In this document: one piece after another, positions 42,956-52,602 of the stretch | Layout: each line of letters opens with the position of its first letter | Numbering within the stretch: position 1 is the first letter of the stretch | Assembly: GCF_004135645.1 (NCBI RefSeq) | Contig: NZ_SDPW01000001.1 | Coordinates: forward strand, 806,001-870,000 | DNA from: Senegalimassilia faecalis | GTDB lineage: Bacteria; Actinomycetota; Coriobacteriia; Coriobacteriales; Eggerthellaceae | Reading direction: 5' to 3' | Length of the DNA stretch: 64,000 nt | Translations under genes and position numbers: made by a program | Notes under the pieces: generated by a model | Databases searched by the model: none | The model's input: only the letters and a program-made list of their open reading frames with translations | What the model was told of the DNA's origin: nothing

Positions 42956-43038
42956 GTGGCTGCGAGCAGCCGGTGCGGCAACATCGGGGAGCAGCGCCGG
43001 TGGACCCGCCGACGGATGTGCTGACGGGCGGGCGTTTG

Positions 43039-45807
43039 CTAGTAGGGTTGTTCCAGGTCAGCGTGGGCTTGGGCGTCGGTTTCCAGGCCGTAGAACTTGC
43101 CCTGGCGGAAGCGATCGAGCGCCACGAGCGCGATCATGCCGGCGTTGTCGCCGCAGGCGGAAAGCGGGGGCATGACCAGGCGCACGTGCAGTTTCGCGCA
43201 CAGCTTCTCGTACGCGGCGCGCAGCACGGGGTTCGCCGCCACGCCGCCCCCCAGGCAGAACGTCGGCGCACCTGTTTGACGCAGCGCCATCTCGGCCTTC
43301 TTCACCTGCACGTCCACCACAGCCGCCTCGAAGCTGGCGCAGATGTCGGGCATGTTCAGCGGCCTGCCGGCGGCGCGCTCGTTGTTGATGTACGTGACCA
43401 CAGCGGTTTTCAGGCCCGACAGGCTGAAACGCATGTCGCCGGAGTGCATCATCGCGCGCGGAAACGCGATGGCCTCCGGATTGCCCTTCGCGCCCTGCGC
43501 CGACACCACCGGCCCGCCCGGGTAACCCAGGCCCAGCGCCTTGGCAACCTTGTCGAACGCCTCGCCCACCGCATCGTCGATGGTGGCGCCCAGCACACGG
43601 TAATCGCCCCAGTCGCGCATGTGCACCAACATGGTGTTTCCGCCGCTGACCAGGGAAACCACCGCCGGCGGAGCGAAATCGGGCGCGCCGATCTTGTTCG
43701 CGTACAGGTGGCCTTCCAAGTGGTTCACGCCCACCAGCGGCTTGTCGGCCGCCCAAGCCGCGCCCTTGGCGAACGCCACGCCCACCACGAGCGCGCCCAC
43801 AAGGCCCGGCGCGTACGTCACGCCCACGCCGTCAAGGTCTGCCCAGGTCAAGCGCGGCATACCCAGGCGTTGCGCCGCCACGTCGAGGCATTCGTCGCAC
43901 ACGCCGCAGATGGCCTCGATGTGCTTGCGGCTGGCAATTTCGGGCACAACGCCGCCAAAGCGGGAATGGAAGTCGATCTGGCTGGCCACCACATCGGACA
44001 GCAGGTTGCCCTCGCCATCGACGATGGCCGCCGCCGTCTCGTCGCACGAGCTTTCGATGGCCAGCACAAGCGGGCGCACCAGCTTGGCCGCAGGCTCGGC
44101 GGCAACTTGGGCGTTGTGCGCCTCGTCCACGCGCAGATGCATGCCCGCAACGTCGACCTGGTGAGGTGCGGGCTCAGAGTCGGCAGCAGATGCCGCGCTC
44201 ACTTCGCTATACGAGCCTTCGCTGCAGGGGACATTTGCGCAGGTGGCCGCAGCGTCGCCGCCTTCGCGCACGGCGCGTAGCGCGCGGTCGCTTGCGGCTG
44301 CCGAAACGGCGGACCCGCCAATCACGCCTTGCAGCGGACCTTCCATGATGACGGCGTCCTCACGATCGGAATAGTAGCGCGGACGCTTGCCGACCGAATG
44401 CATGCCCAACGATTCGTAGAATGCCTGCGCACCCGCGTTCGAAGCGCGCACTTCAAGCGAGCACGTGGTGGCGCCCAGGTCACGCGCATCAGACGCCACA
44501 CGCGAGATAAGCGTGCGCGCAATGCCGCGACGGCGCCACGCCGGGTCGGTGCCGATCTTGAGGATTTGCACCTGCCCGTCCACGATCATGCCGCCCGCAT
44601 AGCCAACAAGCTGCAGCCCGTCGCCCGCGGCAGCAAGCGAAGGTGTCGGCGCAGCACCATCGTCATCAGGGGAAACACCGTCGGATACGCAGGAAGCGCC
44701 AGCTTGCGCCGGGCGCGCGATCGCAGACGAGGAAAGCGCCCCGTCAGCACCTTCGCCTTCGCCAGCCTGCGCCGGCGCGTATGCTGCCCACCACGTGCGG
44801 TCAGGACGCGGAAGCTCGTCGGCAACCAGCGCCGCGTTCCACGCATCCGAGCCCATGACCTGCGCCTCCATGGCTGCAACCGCTTCGGCATGCGCCGCGT
44901 CGAGCGGCTTGTACGTGATGCCGTGCTCATCGGCGCGCGCGTTGAGCACGGCCGTGTCGTGCATGGTGGCGTGTTGATCGCGGCGCGGCGCCACGTCCTG
45001 CACGCCCGTGGCAAGGTTCTTCGGGTCGTTTTTCGCCAGGCGAATGCGCTCGTTTTCCTCGGCGTCGGACAGACGCGTGTACACCGGCAGCAGAAAACCC
45101 GGGTTGTGACGCGCCGCATCGAACGGGTCGGCCTGGCCCGCGCGCCACGCCGCCCGCAGCGCCAGCAGCAGCCCGGTGCCCGTGGGCGCCCACAGCTCCT
45201 CGGGCAGCAACGCGCCCGCCGGAGCGAACAACTCCGCGTACTTCTTCAGCCCGTCGCCCGTAAGCGAAAGCGTGCCCGCCGCAGCGCCACCGGCACCGGC
45301 AGCGCCGCCTTCGCCAGCTAGTTCCTCGGCTGCCACCTGGGATTTCACCACGCGGTCAGCTTCCAGGCGCTGCACGCCCGCATCGTCAAGCGCATAGCGA
45401 ACGGGATACACCTCGCGGCGCATAGCGTCGGCCACCACGGCCAGGGCACCGCGCGCGCCCGCGGCCCACGCGTGCCACGCCACCGCATCAAGCGACGACA
45501 CGCCCACCAGCGCCGCGCCAAGCGCCTGCGCGATGCCCTTCGCCGTGGCCATAGCAATGCGCACGCCCGTGAACGACCCCGGGCCGCGCCCCACGCACAC
45601 GCACGCAAGCTGCCCACGGCTGACGCCGGCGTCTCGCAGCAGGGCGTCCACGCGCGGCAGCAGCTGCGTGTTCGACGCTCGGCGGGCCTCAACTTCCAGC
45701 GTTGCCACCGGCTCGACCGCGCGCTCGCGCACATCCAGCCGCCCCAGGCCCATAGCGATAACCTCGTTCGCCGTATCGAACGCCAGCACATATGCAGCTT
45801 CAGGCAC
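43039..45807 (-). CDS. tsaD: TsaB-RimI-TsaD fusion (tRNA t6A synthesis, protein N-acetylation)
   Basis: 922 aa in one frame. Residues 1-250: TsaB (YVLAFDTANEVIAMGL; VGRGPGSFTGVRI). About 300-480: GNAT acetyltransferase RimI (VQILKIGTDPAWRRRGIARTL; EVRASNAGAQAFYESLGM). About 565-922: TsaD, with LAIESSCDETAAAIV, metal-binding VNHLEGH, VSGGNTMLV, CLGGGVAANPVLR and SACGDNAGMI. GTG start after AGGGGAGTGCT. TsaD/TsaB transfer threonylcarbamoyl to A37 of ANN-decoding tRNAs; RimI acetylates a ribosomal protein. Downstream of tsaE with a 72-bp gap. Ala/Gly-rich linkers join the parts. Confidence 0.95.
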   Translation of the reverse strand: MPEAAYVLAFDTANEVIAMGLGRLDVRERAVEPVATLEVEARRASNTQLLPRVDALLRDAGVSRGQLACVCVGRGPGSFTGVRIAMATAKGIAQALGAALVGVSSLDAVAWHAWAAGARGALAVVADAMRREVYPVRYALDDAGVQRLEADRVVKSQVAAEELAGEGGAAGAGGAAAGTLSLTGDGLKKYAELFAPAGALLPEELWAPTGTGLLLALRAAWRAGQADPFDAARHNPGFLLPVYTRLSDAEENERIRLAKNDPKNLATGVQDVAPRRDQHATMHDTAVLNARADEHGITYKPLDAAHAEAVAAMEAQVMGSDAWNAALVADELPRPDRTWWAAYAPAQAGEGEGADGALSSSAIARPAQAGASCVSDGVSPDDDGAAPTPSLAAAGDGLQLVGYAGGMIVDGQVQILKIGTDPAWRRRGIARTLISRVASDARDLGATTCSLEVRASNAGAQAFYESLGMHSVGKRPRYYSDREDAVIMEGPLQGVIGGSAVSAAASDRALRAVREGGDAAATCANVPCSEGSYSEVSAASAADSEPAPHQVDVAGMHLRVDEAHNAQVAAEPAAKLVRPLVLAIESSCDETAAAIVDGEGNLLSDVVASQIDFHSRFGGVVPEIASRKHIEAICGVCDECLDVAAQRLGMPRLTWADLDGVGVTYAPGLVGALVVGVAFAKGAAWAADKPLVGVNHLEGHLYANKIGAPDFAPPAVVSLVSGGNTMLVHMRDWGDYRVLGATIDDAVGEAFDKVAKALGLGYPGGPVVSAQGAKGNPEAIAFPRAMMHSGDMRFSLSGLKTAVVTYINNERAAGRPLNMPDICASFEAAVVDVQVKKAEMALRQTGAPTFCLGGGVAANPVLRAAYEKLCAKLHVRLVMPPLSACGDNAGMIALVALDRFRQGKFYGLETDAQAHADLEQPY

Positions 45808-45879
45808 AGCACTCCCCTTGCTTCTTGATTCCAGTTACAAACAACGGGCAATCGAACACGCAACCGCCCTCCAACGCGG

Positions 45880-46530
45880 CTATGCGTCCGTTGACGTGCG
45901 GCCCGCATCCCCATCGGTGTCGGAAGCCGTTTCACCTGCGGAAACGCCAGCATCTTCAACGCGAATCGGCGAGATGGATCCCGTGGTCATGGGCGCACCG
46001 CCCGGCAAGATGAACCCGCCGGCGTTCGCCGTGGTCTTCGACAGGCGCGCCTTCGAGTCGTTCGCCCACACGGTCAGAAGCTGGCGCGCGCGGTTGCCCA
46101 GCGCGTGCGCGATGATGCGGCGACCGCCCTCGGGCGTCACCAGGATGCGCACCTCAAGGTAGCCGTACGGCAGCGCGCCAGGGAACTTCTCGCCCCACTC
46201 GATGAACGACACGCCATCGGCGTCGATGACGTCGTAGTATCCCGTGTTCTCCAGTTCGTCCGCATCGTCAAGGCGATACAGGTCGAAGTGGTACAACGGG
46301 ATGCGCCCGTCGTGATATTCCAGCAGGATATTGAACGTGGGGCTGGTCACCTGCGCGGAAACGCCCAGGCCAGCCGCCACACCTTGCACAAATTGGGTTT
46401 TACCGGCGCCCAAATCGCCCGAAAGCACGACGACGTCGCCCGGATGCAGGTACGGCGCCAGCGTTTCAGCCAGCTGCTTCGTGCTTTCCGTCGAGTCGGT
46501 TTTACGTGCGTATGTCAGTCCGTTAGCCAT
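45880..46530 (-). CDS. tsaE: TsaE, ATPase of t6A synthesis
   Basis: 216 aa from the ATG at 46530 (a longer start at 46551 is possible). Walker A GDLGAGKTQF, SPTFNILLEY, YHFDLYRL and EWGEKF are the family motifs. A C-terminal extension of about 60 residues after RQLLTVWAND is Gly/Ser/Thr-rich and probably disordered. Cycles the TsaB-TsaD complex, encoded by the next gene. No clear SD; a TATCAT hexamer 12 bp upstream hints at a very short leader. Confidence 0.93.
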   Translation of the reverse strand: MANGLTYARKTDSTESTKQLAETLAPYLHPGDVVVLSGDLGAGKTQFVQGVAAGLGVSAQVTSPTFNILLEYHDGRIPLYHFDLYRLDDADELENTGYYDVIDADGVSFIEWGEKFPGALPYGYLEVRILVTPEGGRRIIAHALGNRARQLLTVWANDSKARLSKTTANAGGFILPGGAPMTTGSISPIRVEDAGVSAGETASDTDGDAGRTSTDA

Positions 46531-46631
46531 AATGCAGCCATGATACGACAACGCGCAACAACTTGCACCCCTGCCACGAAAACGGCGAACAAGCAGGGAA
46601 AAGAAGCGGCGGACGGGACAGACCGCACCGC

Positions 46632-46665
46632 AAAAAACGGGGAGGAGCCACTGCCCCTCCCCGTT
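46632..46665 (-). terminator. folD operon terminator
   Basis: AACGGGGAGG (46636-46645) pairs with CCTCCCCGTT (46656-46665); on the minus strand the stem is followed by TTTTTT. Confidence 0.92.
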
Positions 46666-46736
46666 GAAATCGTGAAACCTGTTACGGAACCCGACAAACG
46701 ACCTGTCCCTTTGTCATGCCCCTTAGCTTGCCGGCC

Positions 46737-47603
46737 CTATTTCGCTTGCGCGGCTTTCAGTTGCGCTTCCGCTGCTGCCACGGTGTGCTCCATGGTAAGG
46801 CTGGTGGTGACGGTGCCCACGCCGCCGGGCACGGGCGTGATGGCGTCCACGATGGGCTCGACCACCTCGAAGTCCACGTCGCCGCACAGCTTGCCGTACG
46901 CATCGAAGTTGATGCCCACGTCAAGCACCGTCTGACCTGCGCGGAAGTACTCGCGGCCATACGCGCGGGCCCGGCCCGTGGCGCAGATGACGATGTCGGC
47001 CGAGCGCGAAATCTCGGACAGGTTTTCGGTGCGGCTGTGGCAGATGGTGACGCTGGCGTTGCGGCGCAGCAGCATCATGGACACCGGCTTGCCCACCACC
47101 AGGCTGCGGCCGATCACCACCACATGCTTGCCGGCGATGGGCACCTGGTAATGCTCGAGAATTTTCACGCACGCCGCCGCCGTGCACGGAGGGAATCCGT
47201 CGGGCGCATCGGTGAACACGGCCGCCAGCGACGCCAGCGAAATGCCGTCGACGTCTTTCGCCGCGGCCAGCGTGTTGCACATGGCCTTCTCGTCCATGAA
47301 CGTGGGCAGCGGGCGGAACATCAGGCAGCCGTGCACTGTCTTGTCGTAGTTGATGGACTGCAGCGTGGCTTTAAGCGCCGCCTCGGGGGCGAACTCGTCC
47401 AGCACGTACGGCTTCGTGTTGATGCCCAGGCCAGCGGCGCGTTTCACCGCTGTTCGCTCATAGGACAGGTCGTCGGGGCGCTGCCCCAGGCGCACCAGCG
47501 CCAGCGTAGGCACAACGCCCTGCTCGCCCAGCGCCGTGATGCGCGCACGCATGTCCTCCGCCATGCTGTCGACAACGGGTTTTCCTTTTAGCAACGTTGC
47601 CAT
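46737..47603 (-). CDS. folD: FolD, methylene-THF dehydrogenase/methenyl-THF cyclohydrolase
   Basis: 288 aa. Substrate-pocket Y-D-K-T-V-H-G region, VVVIGRSLVVGKPVSMML Rossmann segment, CHSRTENL and TPVPGGVGTVTTSLTMEHT closing motif. SD AAGGAAG lies in the stop region of fchA. Interconverts 5,10-methylene- and 10-formyl-THF. Operon order fhs, fchA, folD gives a formate-to-methylene-THF route. Confidence 0.96.
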   Translation of the reverse strand: MATLLKGKPVVDSMAEDMRARITALGEQGVVPTLALVRLGQRPDDLSYERTAVKRAAGLGINTKPYVLDEFAPEAALKATLQSINYDKTVHGCLMFRPLPTFMDEKAMCNTLAAAKDVDGISLASLAAVFTDAPDGFPPCTAAACVKILEHYQVPIAGKHVVVIGRSLVVGKPVSMMLLRRNASVTICHSRTENLSEISRSADIVICATGRARAYGREYFRAGQTVLDVGINFDAYGKLCGDVDFEVVEPIVDAITPVPGGVGTVTTSLTMEHTVAAAEAQLKAAQAK

Positions 47604-47618
47604 ACGTCCACGTCTTCC

Positions 47619-48230
47619 TTACGAAATAGCGTCTTTCACGAACGCGAACACCTCGTCGCAGCGCTCGCGCGTCTTCGCAACCAGGCGATCCGCCTCCTTG
47701 CGATAGCCCTCGGCCCGCGCATCGTCGGCCATAGAGGCCACGTTGATGTACACGTTCAAGCTGGCGCCGTCCACCGCCGCCCGCGCGAACGCCGCAGCCA
47801 CGCCCGCATCGCTGCGCGCCATGCGGCTGCCGTTGTACGCCAGAAACTCGGTGTGGTCCACCACGACCGCGGCCGTGCGCATAATGTCAAGCGGCACCTC
47901 GCACGCGTCCACCAGCGCAGCTTGGATGGCCGCCTCTTTCGCAGCCTGCTGCTCGGGCGTGTCCTTCGGCATACGATAGGCCGCCGCCAGCGGGCCGAAC
48001 GCCTGCGCATCCTCGCCCACCAGCTCAAGCAGGCGGCGACGCAGCGCCGCAAGCTTCTCAAGGCGCATGTACACTTCGGGCTCCACCTGCGCAAACGACT
48101 TCTTTCCAACCGTCAAGTTGCCCACCATGGAGGCAAGCGCGGAAGCCAGCGCCCCGCAATACGCGGAAGCCCCGCCACCGCCCGGCGTAGGAGCCGCCGA
48201 AGCAAGTTCTTCAACGAACGAAGTGTCCAT
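47619..48230 (-). CDS. fchA: Cyclodeaminase/cyclohydrolase family protein (FchA)
   Basis: 203 aa from the ATG at 48230 (GAAAGGG upstream); the longer frame runs through 36-bp intergenic repeats. TPGGGGASAYCGALASALASMVGNLT is the folate-binding N-terminus of formimidoyl-THF cyclodeaminase/methenyl-THF cyclohydrolases, followed by helical DAQAFGPLAAAYRMPK. Most likely makes 10-formyl-THF from methenyl- or formimino-THF. Neighbours fhs and folD support the one-carbon role. Confidence 0.93.
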   Translation of the reverse strand: MDTSFVEELASAAPTPGGGGASAYCGALASALASMVGNLTVGKKSFAQVEPEVYMRLEKLAALRRRLLELVGEDAQAFGPLAAAYRMPKDTPEQQAAKEAAIQAALVDACEVPLDIMRTAAVVVDHTEFLAYNGSRMARSDAGVAAAFARAAVDGASLNVYINVASMADDARAEGYRKEADRLVAKTRERCDEVFAFVKDAIS

Positions 48231-48287
48231 GCATTCCCTTTCGATATCCCCATCGCAGTGTCCCGCGAGTACCCGAGGGCCGTTTTC

Positions 48288-48307
48288 GGTCGAGCTTTCG
48301 CTCGACC
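48288..48307. other. GAAA-tetraloop hairpin (second copy type)
   Basis: GGTCGAGC, TTTC, GCTCGACC then CTAC. Same apex and trailing CCCTAC as the hairpin at 16067-16088, but a different stem. Confidence 0.5.
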
Positions 48308-48315
48308 CTACAGAC

Positions 48316-48423
48316 GGCTTCCGGAAACGTCTCCGCAAGCCGCACGCGAATGGTTTCCGGAAATGTCTCCGCAAGTCATACGCGAGTGGCTTCCGGAAAC
48401 AATCCCGCAGGTCAACCTCTTTC
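48316..48423. repeat. Three tandem 36-bp repeats
   Basis: Units start at 48316, 48352 and 48388 with GG(C/T)TTCCGGAAA, then C-T-C-C-G-C-A-A-G or a variant, and end CGCGA(A/G)T in the first two. The third unit diverges after 12 bases (AATCCCGCAGG). Confidence 0.85.
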
Positions 48424-48531
48424 TTCCGCCAAAGCAGTCTGAAAGATCGACCTCAGGCCCGGCAACCACCACGAACAAGTTAGCCAAGGCGGAGGTCGGG
48501 CGATGCCCACAAAGCGAGTTCCGCACGAGCC

Positions 48532-48552
48532 AAAAGCCCCAGTGGGGCTTTT
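48532..48552 (-). terminator. fhs terminator
   Basis: AAAAGCCCC-AGT-GGGGCTTTT; U-run on both strands, 55 bp past the stop at 48607. Confidence 0.88.
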
Positions 48553-48606
48553 GTGCGAGCAGGACTGTCTGAGCGACTGGGCGTCGCCCGTCCTCCGCCG
48601 CCGGGA

Positions 48607-50295
48607 TTAGAACAAACCCGTGATTTTGCCGGTTTCGTCTACGTCGATCTTGAAGGCTGCGGGGCTTTTGCCCAGGCCCGGCATGGTCATGATGTTGCCC
48701 GTCAGCGCCACCACGAAGCCGGCGCCGGCGCTTACCTTGACGTCGCGCACGGTGATGCGGAAGCCGCGCGGCGCGCCAAGCTTCGTCTGGTCGTCGCTGA
48801 AGCTGTACTGCGTCTTCGCCATGCACACCGGCATGTCGCCAAAACCCAGCTTCTCCAGTTTCGCCAGCTCCTTGGCTGCCTTCCCCTCGAAGTCGACGCC
48901 GTCGGCGCGGTAGACGCGCTTCGCGATGGCCTCGATCTTCTCGCGCAGGCCCAGCTCGCCGTCGTACGCGAACTCAAACGTGTCGGCGCTGCGGCCGGCC
49001 TCGTCACCCTGCTCGCACAGGCGCACCACCTCGTCGGCCAGCGCCAGGCCGCCTTCGCCGCCCTTCGCCCACACCTCGGACAGCGCCACGTTCACGCCCA
49101 GCTCGCGGCACTTGTCCTCGACCAGCTTCAGCTCGGCCTCGGTGTCGGTGGGGAAACGGTTGATGGCAACCACGCACGGCAGCTTGTACACATTCGTGAT
49201 GTTCTCCACGTGCTGAAGCAAGTTGGGCAGGCCCGCCTCAAGCGCCTCAAGGTTTTCCTCGCCCAGCTGGTCTTTCGCAACGCCGCCGTGGTTCTTCAGC
49301 GCACGCACGGTGGCCACAACCACCACGGCGTCGGGCTTGAGCCCCGTCAGGCGGCACTTGATGTCCAGGAACTTCTCGGCGCCCAGGTCGGCACCGAAAC
49401 CAGCCTCGGTGATGGCGTAGTCGCCCAGCGCCAACGCCATGCGCGTGGCCATGATGGAGTTGCAGCCGTGCGCGATGTTGGCGAACGGGCCGCCGTGCAC
49501 GAACGCCGGCGTGCCCTCAAGCGTTTGCACCAGGTTCGGCTTCAGCGCGTCTTTCAGCAGCGCGGCCATGGCGCCCTCGGCGTGCAGGTCGTGCGCGGTG
49601 ACGGGCTGGTCGTCGTAGGTGTAGCCCACCACGATGCGGCCGAGGCGTTCCTTCAGGTCGGTGATGGAAGTGGCCAGGCAGAAGATAGCCATAACCTCGC
49701 TGGCCACGGTGATATCGAAGCCGTCCTCGCGCGGCACGCCGTTGGCCTTGCCGCCCAGGCCGCACACGATGTTGCGCAGCTGGCGGTCGTTCATGTCCAC
49801 GACGCGCTTCCACGTGATCTTGCGCACGTCGATGTTCAGTTGGTTGCCGTTGTGGATGTGCGCGTCAAGCAGCGCCGCCAGCAAGTTGTTGGCCGCACCG
49901 ATGGCGTGGAAGTCGCCCGTGAAGTGCAAGTTGATGTCTTCCATGGGGATGACCTGGGCATATCCACCGCCCGCAGCGCCGCCTTTGATGCCGAACACGG
50001 GGCCCAGGCTGGGCTCGCGCAGCGCCACCACGGGGTTTTTGCCTTGACGGTTCAGCGCATCGGCCAAACCGACGGTAGTGGTGGTTTTGCCTTCGCCGGC
50101 CGCCGTGGGGTTGATGGCCGTCACCAGCACCAGCTTGCCCGGCGTGTGCTGCTGGTCGCGCAGCAGGTTGTAGTCGACTTTCGCCTTCGTGGTTCCGTAC
50201 TGCTCCAGGTATTGCTCGGGCACGCCCACCTTCTCAGCGATGGCGCTGATGGGTTGCGGGGTTGCAGCCTGGGCGATTTCGATGTCGGTCAACAC
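48607..50295 (-). CDS. fhs: Formate-tetrahydrofolate ligase
   Basis: 562 aa. P-loop [16 protein letters not shown], then [33 protein letters not shown] and [11 protein letters not shown] are hallmark blocks. GTG start after GAGAGAGG. ATP-dependent formation of 10-formyl-THF from formate, first folate step of the methyl branch; FchA and FolD complete the route to methylene-THF. A TAGAAT -10-like hexamer is at 50368-50373 within a small ACATTC/GAATGT dyad. Confidence 0.97.
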   Translation of the reverse strand: MLTDIEIAQAATPQPISAIAEKVGVPEQYLEQYGTTKAKVDYNLLRDQQHTPGKLVLVTAINPTAAGEGKTTTTVGLADALNRQGKNPVVALREPSLGPVFGIKGGAAGGGYAQVIPMEDINLHFTGDFHAIGAANNLLAALLDAHIHNGNQLNIDVRKITWKRVVDMNDRQLRNIVCGLGGKANGVPREDGFDITVASEVMAIFCLATSITDLKERLGRIVVGYTYDDQPVTAHDLHAEGAMAALLKDALKPNLVQTLEGTPAFVHGGPFANIAHGCNSIMATRMALALGDYAITEAGFGADLGAEKFLDIKCRLTGLKPDAVVVVATVRALKNHGGVAKDQLGEENLEALEAGLPNLLQHVENITNVYKLPCVVAINRFPTDTEAELKLVEDKCRELGVNVALSEVWAKGGEGGLALADEVVRLCEQGDEAGRSADTFEFAYDGELGLREKIEAIAKRVYRADGVDFEGKAAKELAKLEKLGFGDMPVCMAKTQYSFSDDQTKLGAPRGFRITVRDVKVSAGAGFVVALTGNIMTMPGLGKSPAAFKIDVDETGKITGLF

Positions 50296-50633
50296 GTCGG
50301 GCCCTCTCTCTCGTCTGGTTGAGGCACCTCGGCGCCACGCGCGCGGGGTGCGTTGGTCGTGAGGGACATTCTAGCCGGAATGTGGCGCGACGCGACGCAC
50401 GCCGGCGCCAGGAAACATAGATTTCAAGGCAGCGGCAATATTGGGGTCTGAAAGGACACAGTTAAGGAAGAACGGTGAAGAAAGTACCCGTGGGCGAACA
50501 AGGATTTCCGCGAAAAAGCCCGCGGCAACGGAAGCAAAAACCGCAGCGAAGCCACGCGAAACCAAAACATCACCCGATTCCGCGCTCTATCGGCCGGGCC
50601 CGCCACCGCAAGCCCGATAAAGCCTGCCAGGCA
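50296..50633. other. fhs upstream region / LuxR 3' region
   Basis: The fhs promoter (TAGAAT at 50368-50373) lies here. The rest is A-rich, anonymous sequence with no confident terminator for the LuxR gene. Confidence 0.5.
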
Positions 50634-52400
50634 TCAGCTATTTCGCGCCTCGCGGACCAAGGAAAACAGTTCCTTGCGCGTATGCACGCCCGTTTTGGTG
50701 TACACGTGGCGCACGTGCGACTTGGCAGTGTTGAACGACACGCACAGTTCCTGCGAGATTTGATCGATGGTGCGTCCGCGGGTCAGCAGCACAAGCACCT
50801 CCGCCTCGCGGTCAGACAGCCCGAAGCGCTCGGAAACCGCACCACAGCTCTCGCGCAGCGCATCGAACGCCGCCAAGGACGCAGCGGCCACGCCAACGGA
50901 AGAGGAAGAGGCGGCGCATGCAAGCTGTTCCTCGCTGCAGGACTGCGAAGCGGTGCCGCAACCCTCTGCCGCTGCGGCAACTTGCGCAGCATCGGCGCCG
51001 CCGGAAGCACCCGCCTCAGCCGCGACCCGCACGTCCGCATCCGCAAGCGCCTGACTCGCCGCAACATCGCCCGACGCCCCGAGCGGGCAGCCCTGCGATC
51101 CCGCCACCCCACAGCCAGAAGCCGCGCACGACGCGGGCACAACCGGCTCCTCGGCGCAACGGACGCGCGGCTGACGCGACCCGGGGGCGTCGCCGACACG
51201 CAGAGGGCCCATATCGGTTTGAGCAAGCATCTGGTCGATGGTGCCTTCCTTGAGCACTACCATCGACACCACCACCAGCACAAATACCATAACCACGGCG
51301 AACGCCATAAGCGAGTCGGCATTCTCGGCCATGCTTGGCGCAGCAAGCGTGCAGCCAAGCCAACCGACGGTCGTGCCGACGGCCGAGGCGCCGCGGCCGA
51401 AGCCGAACACCATGACCGGAGCCAAATCGGTACGGTTCGCCACATGAGCAAGCAAGCACCACACGAACAGGATGAACAGATTGTAAGCCGCACCGATGAT
51501 CATGCGCTGCACCGGGTCGTAACCGCCCACAAGCGGTACCACGATGATGCCAAAGCAGCCAAGCACGATGATGGGATAGTACAGTTTGCTCAAGTCGAAC
51601 CCGCGGTCGATGGCGCCGCCAACGGCCAGCAGCAGCAGCGCTACCACGGACACGGCGAACACCATAAGCGCATGTCCATGGCTCGACGACACCGCGCCAG
51701 CTAAGTCGATGTTCGCCCCCATGCCATTGTAGAACCCGGCAATGGCGGAAAACGTTGCAATGGCAATCACAAGCTTCATGAAGAATCGCGCAGGCAGCGA
51801 TTCGGTGGGAATGACCTCACGGCCGGGGCGGCCCTTGCGCGAGGGGTCGAATGTGACGGTGCACAGCGCCGCCATAAGCGGCAACCCTACACACAGCACA
51901 AGCCTCAGCTCATGGGGCAGCCCGATGACCACGAAGTAGAGCCCACCGGCAACAACGAAGGCCGCAGCGGCGTTGGTCATCGCCTTGCGCGCAGCCATAA
52001 CCGAGTACATCATGCCGAAGCGCAACGACACGAATGCGGTGCCGACGCCCGACAGCACGCAGCCCGTCCAAAACAGCGGATTGCCCGCATCCTGGTCGGT
52101 CAGCCCGACCATGCCCGTGGCAAGCGAAGCGATAAGCGCAGCTATCGCCACGAACTTGACGCTGGCCACCAGCTTCGCCGCGCGTTTGTGCAGCAACGCC
52201 GCGGCCAGCAGCGTAAGGGCCAAAGCGGTGGTGGATAGCAAGTACATGACGGTCTGAGACGACATGCCGTTAATCCCAGCAGGATAGCTGAACAGCACGT
52301 CGCTGCTATAACACAGGAAAATCCAAGCGTAATAGCAGCCAAACCCCAAATATTTGAACGCAGGCCATTCGGCCTCGATATTCTCAAGCCATTGCCTCAA
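50634..52400 (-). CDS. LuxR-type regulator with 12-helix membrane N-terminus (copy 2)
   Basis: 588 aa. TTG start after a strong GGAGGGG. Around twelve hydrophobic helices (1-390), an unusually long Ala/Ser/Gly/Cys-rich linker (about 400-515), then a LuxR helix-turn-helix (LSDREAEVLVLLTRGRTIDQISQELCVSFNTAKSHVRHVYTKTGVH). Lies 200 bp downstream of the DMSO-reductase-type operon in the same direction and is its most likely regulator, perhaps sensing the reductase substrate. Same architecture as the protein at 28790-30298. Confidence 0.92.
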   Translation of the reverse strand: MRQWLENIEAEWPAFKYLGFGCYYAWIFLCYSSDVLFSYPAGINGMSSQTVMYLLSTTALALTLLAAALLHKRAAKLVASVKFVAIAALIASLATGMVGLTDQDAGNPLFWTGCVLSGVGTAFVSLRFGMMYSVMAARKAMTNAAAAFVVAGGLYFVVIGLPHELRLVLCVGLPLMAALCTVTFDPSRKGRPGREVIPTESLPARFFMKLVIAIATFSAIAGFYNGMGANIDLAGAVSSSHGHALMVFAVSVVALLLLAVGGAIDRGFDLSKLYYPIIVLGCFGIIVVPLVGGYDPVQRMIIGAAYNLFILFVWCLLAHVANRTDLAPVMVFGFGRGASAVGTTVGWLGCTLAAPSMAENADSLMAFAVVMVFVLVVVSMVVLKEGTIDQMLAQTDMGPLRVGDAPGSRQPRVRCAEEPVVPASCAASGCGVAGSQGCPLGASGDVAASQALADADVRVAAEAGASGGADAAQVAAAAEGCGTASQSCSEEQLACAASSSSVGVAAASLAAFDALRESCGAVSERFGLSDREAEVLVLLTRGRTIDQISQELCVSFNTAKSHVRHVYTKTGVHTRKELFSLVREARNS

Positions 52401-52602
52401 GCGGCACCCCTCCTCATTGCCAGCGCAAACCGCGAAGCCTCCCCAGAGACGCCTGGACGCGCACGCGAGCCCCCTATTCGCCTTCGATTATACCAGCGCG
52501 CGGCTAATACGCCGGACGCAAGCGAGCGCACAGCCCATCCGCGTGCGCAGATGCGGGGTTCGCGCCTTCCCCAAGGCCCGAACCCCGCCTTCCACCCGTA
52601 CT

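Larger units (their letters stand above)
42083..43038. other. Intergenic region with right family-2 array and GC-rich imperfect hairpins
   Basis: Family-2 repeats at 42344-42562. From 42580 to 42970 the DNA is rich in short direct repeats (GGGTATCC twice, CGCCTTCGAGGC twice) and imperfect hairpins, several with GAGACG at the top. Frames here have no ribosome-binding sites and are not called. Confidence 0.6.
48231..48606. other. Gap between fhs and fchA with tandem repeats and terminator
   Basis: Contains a GAAA-loop hairpin (48288-48307), three 36-bp tandem repeats (48316-48423) and the fhs terminator (48532-48552). Confidence 0.75.
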
